A stretch of DNA of 64,000 nucleotides from Siphonodentalium dalli (lineage: Eukaryota > Mollusca > Scaphopoda > Gadilida > Siphonodentaliidae). Below are positions 22,571 to 34,400 of this stretch, one piece after another. The notes under the pieces were generated by a model, which worked only from the letters and a program-made list of their open reading frames with translations, ran no database searches and was not told where the DNA came from. Positions within the stretch are counted from its first letter, which is position 1. Every line of letters begins with the position of its first letter. The DNA lies in contig CP136065.1 in NCBI GenBank assembly GCA_032622095.1, positions 111,333,195 through 111,397,194 on the forward strand, in the 5' to 3' direction. The translations under genes and the position numbers were made by a program.

Positions 22571-25500
22571 TCCTATGAAACAATAAGGACAAACATAGTC
22601 TGATAGTATAACAACTCATTCTTTGTCAAAACAATCATTGAATGGAACCACCTGGAGGACACGGCCACTCGGCCAGCGCATGTGATTTAACATCAACAAC
22701 AACATTAACAGCGTAAGTCGTCCAACGGTGATCCTACAGCCAAATCAAGGCTCCTACACCGACCAGAATACAGATCGAACTTGAAACAAGATAATCACAA
22801 AGTGAGTATTTACTGTAATAGTACTAATACTAACTAATAGTCTGTATTAATATATAATATAACTTATAAGTGTTTTCCGTGTGAAAACATTCAATTAATT
22901 CTATTCAATATAATTCATTGTCGCGAAATTAGGTTACTTAGTACAACTGACCTCCTGGATACAATTAAACGCTGAAATGCATAAAACTAAAAGGCCATGC
23001 ATTGAAATTATTCAGATTCAGGGGTCATTGATATTGTTGCCACATTTTGTTGTGTTGGCTGGTTGGAAACGGGCCAGCTCGTCCCACTCCCAGATCTACT
23101 CATGTCCATATAGCGACTAGGTCGCCGAGTCACTCTGTGGCCATGGAAACGACGATTAGCTTTCTTGAGTAAATAATACTAAATTCTCCTAGCCTGCAAA
23201 GGTATCTGTGTCACGCGATTACATGTAGCTCGCTTTGCTAAATTCTCCTAATCTGCAAGTTCACTCGAATATTATTGACGCAAATTGAATTCAATGGACA
23301 AAATCCCTTACACTGCATGTTTTATATACCCAACAAATACATATTAGCTACTTTGTGAATTGTGATATGTCATACCATAATACCCATTATGGTAGGCATG
23401 TTGGTATTTGTTTATAGTTCGCAAGAATATACGCTGCAATGTCGCTTTGATTATTCATGCGATTGATGTGACGTCAGTTCATTCATAATCTTGAACCAGT
23501 CAACAGCGTCACGGGTGCCTTGTATCGCAACCACCGTACAGTAACGGTGCAGATATTTATTATCGCCAATTTGTTATCGCTAATTTTATTAGGGAATTTC
23601 ATAGGAAATGGTAGATAAAGAGTGATACCATGAAAAAAAAATCACTCAACCATGCAGGGTAGATATGCCTACAGCTACGGTACATGTATACTGAAATGGA
23701 GCCTATACAAGCATCCACTATACATTTTGTTGACTCCTTGTTTGTGTGACCCTCTGCTGTGACAGGTGGTTGAGCTTGCATGTATGTGTGGCCATCCAGA
23801 AATATCAGTCTATAGATTATATATACTGTATCAGAGAAATGGAGGCACAGGCTCAGTATAAGTCTTCAATTCTTCATGCAGAAATAATGGTGTTTAATGG
23901 GATAATGCATCTTTAACAGGACTGAAGGTCAAGCTGGGTACCCAACGCACCTTTTCAGGCAAGACCAAAATGAGATGACAATGATCCCTTCGGACTGAGG
24001 CTAACTTGTAAACTACAACTTACAAAGTTAACTACATGTATCGATAGGTATACCTACATTGTACATACAGTATATATGTACAGTTAAATTTGCTGAACAT
24101 TTGTCAGTTTATAGTAGGTCATTTGATGCTATTGGGATGCTAACAGACTGAATAAGCCAATAAATTAATTCCATTATTACCTGAATAATAGCACCTGTAG
24201 ATTCGGTGTTGTGTGGCTAGTGTACATGTAGGCTATAGTAAATTGTATATCTAAATTCATATTTCAGGAGGACAATTCTTAATCCCCACCTTGGACAAGC
24301 TTACCGATACAACTGTGCTATCGCATCTTCTCAAGTGATCTGCTGACAGCTTCCAGATCTTGGCTGCTGCAGGGACTATATTAACACTGACCTCCAAGAT
24401 ACTGATCCGTTAGTATGTTAACACTGCTAAATATCCATTTGAATGGTGCTATTTATTTTATTCATGAATATACATTACCAATAACAAGATTCTGGGCATA
24501 TAATATTGATTATCATGTCACCTGGTGATGTCATGATGGGTGAGTATTTGTAGAGGCAGCTATATATTTCTCTCTAAATCACGGATATGAAAATGGAATA
24601 AGGGTAGGACCATGTAATAAATATATTTTATAAAAAAAAAAATTCGTACATTATAGTTTAATGTTACCGGTACATGCATTTGATAAAACTTGCTGCATCA
24701 AAACTTCTGAGCAATCCTCCTGTTTGGTTTCAGACCAAGTCAATATGATACTAGTCGCTACAATCCAGTTTGGGAACAAACGAACATACTGAAATCCAGG
24801 GGATATAGAGGCACTTGTTTTATAATTGACAGGTACAAAATTTATTCTACTTGAATTTCAACAGAAAATTAAAGAAAAATGTGACCTGATATTGAATTTT
24901 CGTGACAGGGGATAAAATAAATATTTATCGTGGAATCGGGTCTCAAAAGTCACGTAAATAATGTAATATCGAGCTGGGAACTTTACGTACCGATGAATAA
25001 ATCATTAAGCAACAGGTATGAACAAAGAAGTACATTCCCGCGTTATTTTTCGACTTTATACGGTTCCCTGTCAAAACTTATAAAAAATTCCCGGGTTTCG
25101 AACTGATAGAATTTGATCTCTACGAGCGTTAGCCAGATTAGAGATTCATGGCATGATCTAGATAATAAAGAAAGATGCAAATTTAATGGATTTCAAGAAT
25201 GGCTCAAGTATTATAAGACAGTAGAACAAGCCTCACCAAAAAAATTTGCATCGAAAAAAGACATCCTTTTTCATGATGGATGGAATATGATAGCAAATAA
25301 CTTTGAACAATAATATCATGGTTACAAAAACCTTCTTGGTCTTCTCTTTCAAATATGTTTTCTGGCAAAATTTCAGCACAGTTCCATGGTAATTAATACT
25401 CATAAATATAAATAAAAGAATACTGTATGTAGGCTCACATACATGTATGTCACAGGAGTTCATCTCTTCCAACAACCTAGCAACTTGTCAAATTTCACTC

Positions 25501-25798
25501 TTGGACGAGCCCTTGTCTAATCAGAGAGGGAGACCCCTGGTAGATTGCACTGATTGTTGTCAGGGATGGACTTTTGTTACATTCTGTTTGTCTTACATGG
25601 TTCCTATTGCCTATTGTTGTTTTCACTGTCATCTGGTTTATGTGGAAATGTGGAGTTTTTTTCAGCCTGTGCATATATCTCAACCAATGGTTATAGGATC
25701 TGATTGAAATTTGGTATGGAGGTTCACCATCACGATTGATTTCAAAAGAGGGGCAAATGACGTTCATGTTTTTTCCATTTTAGAGTCCTCCTTTTTAT
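22571..25798. other. No gene recognised
   Basis: This AT-rich DNA carries no supportable gene. An open frame at 25113-25313 (66 residues, charged) has no recognisable motif and could be chance or an exon remnant. A dispersed repeat lies at 23599-23790. Confidence 0.4.
23599..23790 (-). repeat. Dispersed repeat, minus-strand copy
   Basis: Reading the minus strand: 'cctgtcacagcagagggtc', 'ggagtcaac', 'aaatgtata', 'taggcata', 'catggttgagtga' followed by a T run. The same ordered landmarks occur on the plus strand at 61691-61940. It is an interspersed family of unknown type. Confidence 0.65.
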
Positions 25799-26275
25799 AC
25801 CCCCACTTTCGAAGAAAATGGGGGGTATACTGGATTGACTGCGTCCGTCCATCACGCTTTCTCCCTCCGTGTGTCCGTCCATCCGTCCTCATAACTCGAA
25901 CAACTATGAACCGATTTCAATAATTTTTTGTATGCAATCTCCTTAGGACTGCGTCTCCGCATGATGCTAATTGCGGTTCGGTCCGACTTTTTTTTTTATG
26001 TTACGCCTCATTTTCGACTTATTTTGACTTAGAAAATTCCGTCCGTCCTCATAACTCGAACAACTAGGAACCGATTTAAATAATGTTTTGTATGCGATCT
26101 CCTTAGGACTGCCTCTCCGCATGATGCTAATTGCGGTTTGGTACGACTTTTTTTTTTAAAGTTACGCCTCATTTTCAACTTATTTTGACTTAGAAAATTC
26201 TGTCCGACTTAATAACTTTTAACAAATATGAACCGCTTTCAATAATTTTTGGTATACATGCTTTTCACAATACCC
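25799..26275 (+). repeat. Interspersed repeat with internal ~150-bp direct duplication
   Basis: The block begins 'cccccactttcgaag' and 'gggggtatactgg', then gives two copies of 'ccgtcctcataactcgaac...gaaccgattt' about 150 bases apart (25893 and 26043) and a third, weaker one near 26200. Phrases such as 'gtccgtccatccgtcc' are typical of dispersed repeats of marine invertebrates. No coding frame is present. Confidence 0.7.
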
Positions 26276-26720
26276 TCTCTACATGATGCGGCTAGGGATT
26301 GGCTCAGACTCGACAAAAGCCATCTTAGATGTTAAGGTTGCGTTTCATTTTTGGGCATATGGACCTTTCACAACTATAATCAATATCTCGGTTGAGTTCA
26401 AAAACCGAGTTATGATTCTGAAGGGAAAAAAACCCGGATTAGAGCCATCTTTGATGAGCAACCCTAGTCTTGGGTGGGAGTATTTATACTTAATGGTATG
26501 CTTGAAATCTCGCTGATTTTGTTTGTTATTATCACAAGTTGAAAAACCTTTTCTCAGAGTTAGTTGAAAAGTTGCAAAAATAAACAAATTACTGTTTTAT
26601 CAGGGCTGCCTGGATATCTTCATCACACATCATCCTGCCTAACTGGGAATTGTATCATACAATTTCGTACTAGCTGGTGGACCCGACTTCGTCCGGGCTC
26701 TTTCCCCTCTGCTTTCTGGC

Positions 26721-27210
26721 GATTTGACCTTGAATTGACCATTTTGAAGGTCAAGGTCAGGTCGGGGTCACGATTTGTCTCGGACAAAAGTAACCGTAGG
26801 TACCAAATTTCGTCAAAATTCGCAATTTGACCTTGAATTGACCATTTTGAAGGTTAGGTCGGGGTCACGATTTGACCCGTCCAAAACACTCCCCGAACAA
26901 AAGTATCCCTAGGTCTCAAATTTATCGAAATTTGTCCGTTTTACCTGATTTGACCTTGAATTGAACTTTGAAGGTCAAGATCTGGTCGGGGTCATGATTT
27001 GACTCGTCCAAAAGACTCCCCGGACAAAGGTACCGGTACCTATAGGTATCAAATTTCGTCTAAATCTGTCCCGTTTTACCAGATTTGACCTTGAATTGAC
27101 ATTTTTGAAGGTCAAGGTCAGGTCAGGGGTCACGATTTGACCCGTCCAAAACATTCCCCAGACAAAAGTAACCCTAGGTATAAAAATTCGTCAAAATCTG
27201 TCAGGCAGTT
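26721..27210 (+). repeat. Degenerate tandem repeat, unit about 100-135 bases
   Basis: Four copies start with 'atttgaccttgaattga' at about 26722, 26825, 26948 and 27083, each followed by 'ttgaaggt(caagg)tc', 'ggggtcacgatttgac' and 'ccccggacaaaagta'. It is non-coding. Confidence 0.85.
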
Positions 27211-27832
27211 TTTCCGGTCATTGCAAACAAACAAGACAGAAGTCCCAAAATATATATTAGATCTTTTATCTTTTCACACATAAACATGAACCCAGTATTT
27301 TTTTCTTCTCAATGTAATAGATACAGTAACATATTTTGGGTTGGTGCAGAAAAATACCACTTATATATAGGCATTTCTTTGACACAAGGAATCTAATGCT
27401 GTGGACTAGAGTTGTCGAAGGGCACAACAATTGGTAACAAATTTATTGACGCTGACATCAACCACATGTATATTAAGAGGATATCTCGTGATTTGAGTGC
27501 ACAAAAACAATTATCTCATTGAGGAAACCAGACAAATGTTTATTTTCCTGAGTGAAAATGTTTGGTATCAAAAACAGTTAAGTTTAATGAATTGTTTTTG
27601 TTTTTATTTATTTGTTCAACAGTAATTATTTAAATAGAGATTAATGTGAAGGCACATACATGAAGGTAACATGATGGATCTTTGAAATTGTGTTGTACAT
27701 CTCTCTGATTTCCTAACTCTCTACACAAGCACTATACTCTATAGGATATCTCATTTTTATACTCGTAATGGTCCGCTTCATAAGTTATTTGCAACAGTTA
27801 ATTGACTGGATTGAATTTCTGAATCAAAGAGT

Positions 27833-28105
27833 TATTGTAAAAATTAGACGCTACATATTAATAGCTTACAATATAATATAATAGAAATATAATACTCACA
27901 AATTATACATGTAGAATCAACGTCGATGGCAATGGATCATAAATCATCATAAATAATCAATATCAAATTACAGGTGTTGTCGATAAGTCTTGTTGTTTCG
28001 GTCTGAGCTGCGGGACTTCGATCGGCCTATTTATGTGCCGGTTCCTCCGTCACTTCCGGAATCCCGCACTGTATTTATAGACTCGACCTGGCCATTATTA
28101 CAACA
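27833..28105 (-). repeat. 3' LTR
   Basis: On the element's strand it begins TGTTGTAATAATGG and ends TTACAATA, so the usual terminal TG is present but the 3' end is TA rather than CA. A TATAAATA box sits at 28072-28079 (minus strand). Confidence 0.95.
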
Positions 28106-28120
28106 CTATTCCCTCTTTTT
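28106..28120 (-). other. Polypurine tract
   Basis: AAAAAGAGGGAATAG on the element's strand directly abuts the start of the 3' LTR. This is the expected position and composition of the plus-strand primer, and it fixes the LTR boundary at TGTTG. Confidence 0.85.
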
Positions 28121-28219
28121 AAATTAAACAATTGTTACACTGTACCTACTGGCGTACAGCGAGAAATAAAAGGTCAGGTTAGGGCAGTTTAAATCATTTA
28201 CAAGTTAAGCCCTAAATTG

Positions 28220-28470
28220 TGAAATCAGCGCGGTCCCAATTTTAATACCCACTGACTGGATTTGAAATCAGCATGGTCCCAATAACTGAACTGACTATAT
28301 TTGAAATCAGCGTGAAACTAACCGAACTGAGTGGATTTACATTTAACATTTGAAATCAGCATGGTCCCATTAACTGAACTGACTATATTTGAAATCAGCG
28401 TGAAACTAACCGAACTGACTGGATTTACATTTAACATTTGAAATCAGTATGGTCCCAATAACTGACTGAA
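28220..28470. repeat. 88-bp tandem repeat in the 3' region of the LTR element
   Basis: Units starting 'gaaatcagcatggtcccaat' occur at 28264, 28352 and 28440 (88-base spacing), with partial copies at the left. Each holds a second 'gaaatcagcgtgaaacta' half. It lies between the TatD ORF stop and the polypurine tract, and nothing coding is seen in it. Confidence 0.85.
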
Positions 28471-28612
28471 AAGATTAAACATTCTCTAAATTTGGAAAGT
28501 AGTGGAAACAGGTCGAAAATGAGAATGTTTTCTGCTGACCAAATAAAAACCGGAAAACTAATTTGGAATGCCCGATCCGCTAATTTAAGTGTAGTTTTAT
28601 TGATGTGGAAAT

Positions 28613-31390
28613 TTACTGGCGGATTGGCTGAATGCCATAAATACGTTGGGCGTTCTGTGTAGAGCGCGCTAACACTTCCTCTGGGCTTGTACCCAGGATC
28701 CGTGCTAATGACACGTCCACTTCACCGATGACGGCGGGGGAAGTGAAAGCTCGGCCCACAGACCCGAAATGGGGCGCATCCGACTCCAGAAGAATTTTGG
28801 AAGGATGAATGGCTTTAACTGCTTCCCGCTGGACGTCATTATATCCAGCACAAATTGTTGTAAACCCGAACGAAGTGTTGGGCTGGTGATAAGACCAAGA
28901 ATCCACCATTGGTTTAGATCCACAAAAGCAGTGGAAGTGGATAACTTGATCCCTATGGGTTACGGTGCGTACTGCCTCTAAAGCAGTGAAACTCACATCC
29001 GAACTCATATGTTGGTCAGAGGGCCCTCTTAGATGCAAAATTATAGGTTTGTTGGTGGGACGGGCCAGATGTAAAATTTGCCGAAAAAGGGCATCCTGCA
29101 TCAGGAGATCTCGATCGGAGAGCTTAATGGAGCGATCAAGCCCAAACTCCCCGACGGCAACTACTGCAGGATGATTTATAAGCTCCTTAAACTTATCCAT
29201 CATCGACGGCACAAGTAACTTGCGAAACTTTTTGGGGTGACACCCTACCGCAACTTTCCACTGTGGATTACAGTGCAAAGCTTGAATGTCTGGATAAGTA
29301 TCCGGATCACAAAATACTTGCACGCCACCGATGACAGTGACGGCCGCAGAGACAGGGACATTCGTCAGACTAATCGCCTCCGAATCAGTGGTTTGGGGTT
29401 TTAATTTATGACTCGAGCACATTCGGTCTAAATGAAAATGAGAGTCAATCCCGGTTAGTCTTGGTTTGGGGATGCCGGGTTGATGTGCAAGAGCCTTTTT
29501 CATGGAGGTTAACACTGCCTTGTAAGTGGGTCGGGGTAGGACGGGTGGCGACTGGATGAGTGGTGGTATTGGAAGGGAGGACACCGTGGAAGAGACGGCG
29601 GTGGATGATGGGGTAGACACAGGACCCCGAGTAGAGGTGACTCGCCCTGCGGGGGAGGGTGATTTGTGCACAGTGCCCGGAGGGTGATTGTAAGACACTG
29701 CGGAGAAGGATGATGTAGGCACAGTGCCCCGAGAGGAGGTGACAGGCACTGCGGTGAAGGATGAGGTAGAAAGTTTGAGTTTCTTAGGCTCCGGCGGAGC
29801 AACGGAAACTGGATGGTACAGTTTCCGCTCAGAAAACTTCTGCTCTCGGGCGATACAAATAGTTTTATATCGTGCCCTTCGCCTCTCTTTCCGGCTGGGT
29901 CGTGGTGTTGGACCTTCTACCGGTTTAACCCCTGAAATGGAAGGGGATTTGACAGACATGGCCTGAGTGATTAAAACTTGGTGCTCTGTGAGGTAGAAGT
30001 CATTAATCATACAGGCTGCCGACAATGCATCAGGGGCCTTTTCAGGTCTTGTTAACCCTGACGCTTTATTTCGAGCCTCGTTTAAAGCCAATTCCCCAAT
30101 TCGACCCTTTTGGATGCGTTCCCGCATCATCTCAATTAACCAAAGATGTGCATTAGACTGTTGAAATAAGTTAATATCTTTGGCTGGCAGTCGATTGAGT
30201 ATAGCCGCTAAAACACGCCAATGAGTGAGACATGCATTGGACGTAATGTAGGGCGATATGCTGTACCCGCTTTTTGGAAGGGCAACCCCCAGGTCAGTGC
30301 CAAACATGGAAATATTCCGAAGTGCTATTGTCCCCAGAATACAAGGCACTGGAATTGTCTGGTAGTCCCACTGATCATTTAGTAATTTCCGCAACTGGGT
30401 AAGCAGTTCCTGCTCACCCAGCTCCCGAGCAGTTGGAATTAGAATCCGAGCAAAGTTAATTAAGTCTTCTCGGACTTGTACTAGGAAAACGGTAGGGATA
30501 GGCCCTGGGTAGATGTCAAACTGCCACCAACAAGGTTTTACATGTTGGCTGTAAAAATGGTGTCTTTGCTGACCCTTAACAGGCCGCTCACAATCCCTGA
30601 ACACACACCGATCTTGTGGTTTCGGGGGACTTTGACCCTCTATGTCTGACATTGATTTAGTAATTGAGGCTTGTGAAATTTGCGACACTGGATTATTCTC
30701 AGTGTCATCAGTAAAACCATATCTGACACATTGTTTGTCAACAATGCGAGTGGGCTGATATAAAGCCTCATCAATTAATAGCCCTAATGGATGACTATTT
30801 ACTGGAATATTATCCAAGTTTAAGTTGGGATCCACCTGCGTATCTATCCCTTGGGTGCAACTGTTTTCCCCAAGAGGACTATCAGGTAGATCCTTAGTCA
30901 AACTTGGTTCACTATCCGACAATTCAATTAAATCTACCTGCATTCCTTCAACAGATGGAGTCCGTACGGGCTCCGCAACTGAAAGATCAGGTAATTTATC
31001 AATGAGATCAGGATTTTCACCCGCGTTATTATTAACAGTTAAACCAAGCAGCACTTCTATCGAGTGCTGAATATCAGTTACTGACATTTGATTTGGGTCT
31101 GACTCATCGGTATCAGGTAAATTCATACCTGACATGCTTGGTATATCCGCCCATCCCGCTGTAGACGAACTGTCTGTAACTATTGGTTGTCCTACAAGTA
31201 GGCCAACGGGAGGTGTGGAGGTGTCTTCGGTTGATGTTTCTAGCTTCTCAGCTGCAGACGACGTGTCTGGTGGTCGGACTGGCAGTCCTGGATTGACTGA
31301 ATCAACATCAAGCTTCTCAGCTGCAGACGAACTGTCTGATGGGTGGACTGGCAGTCCTGGATTGACTGAATCCATTTCAATATCACTCAT
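28613..31390 (-). CDS. TatD-family metal-dependent nuclease, third ORF of the LTR element
   Basis: This is a 925-residue open frame. Residues 647-925 form a TatD-type amidohydrolase barrel (DNase/RNase family; animal relatives TATDN1-3). The expected metal ligands are all visible: HFH at 651-653, GCHP at 717-720, GEFG with Glu748, LHLRG with His786, HFHCF with His818/820, and ESDAPHF with Asp871. Residues 262-287 give a Cys/His cluster (C262, C267, H277/278, H283, C287) like a zinc finger. The N-terminus has a ~22-residue tandem duplication (SVNPGLPV...SSAAEKL) and an acidic hydrophobic motif VDLIELSDSE (152-161). Residues ~500-645 are basic and Pro/Ser-rich. The frame is intact. It sits 95 bases after pol, with a splice acceptor ahead of its ATG. 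A role in integration, cDNA processing or defence is conjecture. Confidence 0.9.
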   Translation of the reverse strand: MSDIEMDSVNPGLPVHPSDSSSAAEKLDVDSVNPGLPVRPPDTSSAAEKLETSTEDTSTPPVGLLVGQPIVTDSSSTAGWADIPSMSGMNLPDTDESDPNQMSVTDIQHSIEVLLGLTVNNNAGENPDLIDKLPDLSVAEPVRTPSVEGMQVDLIELSDSEPSLTKDLPDSPLGENSCTQGIDTQVDPNLNLDNIPVNSHPLGLLIDEALYQPTRIVDKQCVRYGFTDDTENNPVSQISQASITKSMSDIEGQSPPKPQDRCVFRDCERPVKGQQRHHFYSQHVKPCWWQFDIYPGPIPTVFLVQVREDLINFARILIPTARELGEQELLTQLRKLLNDQWDYQTIPVPCILGTIALRNISMFGTDLGVALPKSGYSISPYITSNACLTHWRVLAAILNRLPAKDINLFQQSNAHLWLIEMMRERIQKGRIGELALNEARNKASGLTRPEKAPDALSAACMINDFYLTEHQVLITQAMSVKSPSISGVKPVEGPTPRPSRKERRRARYKTICIAREQKFSERKLYHPVSVAPPEPKKLKLSTSSFTAVPVTSSRGTVPTSSFSAVSYNHPPGTVHKSPSPAGRVTSTRGPVSTPSSTAVSSTVSSLPIPPLIQSPPVLPRPTYKAVLTSMKKALAHQPGIPKPRLTGIDSHFHLDRMCSSHKLKPQTTDSEAISLTNVPVSAAVTVIGGVQVFCDPDTYPDIQALHCNPQWKVAVGCHPKKFRKLLVPSMMDKFKELINHPAVVAVGEFGLDRSIKLSDRDLLMQDALFRQILHLARPTNKPIILHLRGPSDQHMSSDVSFTALEAVRTVTHRDQVIHFHCFCGSKPMVDSWSYHQPNTSFGFTTICAGYNDVQREAVKAIHPSKILLESDAPHFGSVGRAFTSPAVIGEVDVSLARILGTSPEEVLARSTQNAQRIYGIQPIRQ

Positions 31391-31402
31391 AGTTCACGTA
31401 TA

Positions 31403-31417
31403 CTGAAATATAGGAAA
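31403..31417 (-). promoter_or_regulatory. Candidate splice acceptor upstream of the TatD ORF
   Basis: The minus strand reads TTTCCTATATTTCAG, a pyrimidine-rich tract ending in CAG, 12 bases before the ATG at 31390. A spliced subgenomic mRNA, as used for env, would let the third ORF be translated. Confidence 0.55.
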
Positions 31418-31484
31418 CCACAGTATAGTGAGACATCTCAAGTAACCTTTTTTGTCATGGATTACAAAATTGCAAGAATGAACC

Positions 31485-34400
31485 CTAACATCTCGGACAT
31501 CGATAGGTATCTAGTTGGTCGGCCCCTTCTTGAGTAATGTTTACACATTCACCATGGTACCAATCATTACAGTAATCACACTGGAGCATAAATTTCCCAC
31601 CAAACTTTTTCTGACATAAGCAAAAAACGCCGGTAGATCTTTCGAGTGTGACTTCTCCCGTGGTTCGGAAGCGCTCTGAACATTTAGTTAGCCATGGCGG
31701 GATCACTTTATCATGACATTTTTTCAGGCGATCATGATTTACCACATTGGTGGCGGACCGAAAGAAGATTTTATAGAGATATGGAGTGTATACTTTAGCA
31801 ATGATGCCTGGACCTTTCCAAAATGGCGAAAGTTTTCGGGTTTTCCCTTTCTTTGTAGCGGTATCCAGCAAATATTTATTTATTTTAACATCATAATCTC
31901 GCTTCAATTTCTTACAGGCAGCCTTCAAGTGCTCACGCGCGATTTCGTGACAGTCTTTATATTCTTTTACCAACGTTTGCACATATTCAGCAGCGCTTGC
32001 ATATTCTGGTATTTTCGAATTAAAATTAAAAACGAGATCTGACGGGTGATTTACTTCGCGGCCCAGCATCATTCTGTTTGGTGTGAAACCAGTAAGGCGG
32101 TGTACCGACGATCTCATTGCCCCGGCGAGTTGCGATAGATATTTATCCCAGGTTTTCTGGTTTTTATCAATATAGCACCGGACGGCATTCATCAACGTAC
32201 GGTTCTGGCGTTCGGCAGCCCCGTTCGAGGATGGTCGATATGGCGTGGTACGAGCCTTATGAATTTGAAGGGCTTCACACATGGTCTTAAATAGTTTTGA
32301 TTCGAAACATGGCCCTTGATCAGAGAAAATTTGGAGCGGACATCCAAATCTTGAAAAGAATTCTTTAACAGCTGTAAAGGCTGCTTTTTCGGCTGTCTGA
32401 TCGGGCAATGCTATGAATTCGACCCATTTGGTAAACTGACAGGTCATAACCAAAATATATTTATTACCATTATTGCTAACCGGCAATGGTCCCAATAAAT
32501 CAATGTGTGCCCGCTCCATAGGGGCCCCAGCGTGGTAGGATACCTGTTCCCACTTAGCATGTCTAACAGGCTTCTTACCTTGATTACACTGGGGGCAGGC
32601 AGCCACAAAGGTTGCAATATCGTCACTAACCCCATACCAATAATAGTTTTGACGTACTCGTTCTCGGGTACGTGTTACGCCCTGATGGCCAGAAGCAGGA
32701 ATGTCATGGGCGAGGGTCAATATTTCAGTGGCGAATTTACGGGGAATAACCAAGACTTGTTGGGAATCCCGTTTAATTTTGTATAGCAATTTATTCTTTA
32801 TCAGGAAGCGTTGCCGGTTGATCCAGATATATTTAGTGGCTTGGCTACTAATAAATAGTTCGCCTTCATTGGGCTCTTCCCCAGTTTCCAACCACCCAAT
32901 TACAGGTAATAAATCAGGGTCGTGACGCTGGATTTCAGTGAGTTCTTCCAGCGTACAAACATTCGCCAGGAGTGAAGTGTCCTGCGGGGTATTTGTTTGC
33001 CGTACCCTAACTATTGGATTTAATTCCTGCACCAATTCTAAATCAACCTGAGAATGGGTCCACCCAGTGTTAGAACAGACATAACCGGTTGGTTCGTAGG
33101 GATTATCCCACTCATCTCCCGGCTCCCACAAAAACCCTAGAGGGTAGTCTGGTTGACTGTCTACTTGGCGAACTGCCGGGGTGGGGTTCCCAGATAATTC
33201 GGTAAATGTTATAGAACCTTTGGTTAGGGGAACCACATCATCAACAGTACTTTCAAATTTGGTCCAGCTATTAAATACACGAGTGCAATATTTACACCCG
33301 CCACAAGGGAGATCTGAGAGTTTACACCCTGGAAAATACTCTTCACATGAGCCGTCCGTAGGAATCCTGGACAGCGCATCGGCATTTAAGTGCAAAGTTC
33401 CCTTGCGATGCTCAATGACCATATCGTACATACTTAATTCCTCTAACCACCTTGCAAGTTGCCCTTGAGGTTCTTTAAAACTCATCAACCACCTGAGACT
33501 ACTATGATCGGTTCTTAATAAAAATTTCCGACCCAACAGATAGTGACGAAATTGACGTGTGAACCGCACTACTGCGAGAAGTTCTCGTCGAGTAGTACAA
33601 TAACGCCTTTGTTGTGGGGACAGCACAAAACTGCCATAGGCTATAACTTTCTCCCGACCATGTTGGACTTGAATTAATTCCCCACCGATCGCAAAATTAC
33701 TAGCATCGGAATCCAAGATATACATATCGGTTGAATTTGGTAGGGCCAAAACAGGTGGAGATGTTAACGCCTGCTTGAGATTGTCAAATGCTACTTGTTG
33801 ATCAAGGTCCCACTTAAAGTTATGCTTACCAGTTACGTCATATAGAGGTCGTGCTAACTCTGCATAATTTTTTATGAAAGCGCGATGATAATTAACTAGC
33901 CCGCAGAAACTTTCGACATCTCTGGTACACTGGGGTACGGGCCAGCTATGAACAACCTCTACTGATGATTCCATCATTTTCACACCTTGCTCGCTCACAA
34001 TTCTGCCCAGAAATTCAATACTTTTTTGAAAAAACTCACATTTACTAGGCTTGAGTTTAAGGTTATATTTTCGGAACCGGGATAGTACTTTTTCGATGTT
34101 TTCCAAGTGATTTCGAATCGAATTTCCCATCAGAACTACGTCGTCCAAGTACCCCAAACAGATATCCCAGTTCAAACCGTGCAATACCAAATTGATAACC
34201 CTACACCAAGTAAACGGGCTTCCAGTAAGTCCGAAAGGCATTTTAATGAAATTGAAAATCCCGTATTTGGTGAGAAAGGCTGTCTTAGCACGGTCTTCTT
34301 TACACATCGTAACCTGATGGTACGCAGCCAAACAGTCTGCCTTTCCAAACCATGAATTTCCACTAAGTGTGTCAAGACACTCGTCAATTCGTGGCAAGGG

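Noticed and set aside
25113-25313. 66-residue charged open frame
   Set aside because: No motif, no paired exon signals that I can support and no neighbour relation; kept only as a remark.
28613-31390. Third ORF as an envelope gene
   Set aside because: No signal peptide, membrane segment or fusion-type region is visible; the C-terminal half is a TatD enzyme domain.
28613-31390. TatD ORF as a host gene into which the element inserted
   Set aside because: It lies between pol and the polypurine tract, inside the LTRs, on the same strand and without introns, so it belongs to the element.
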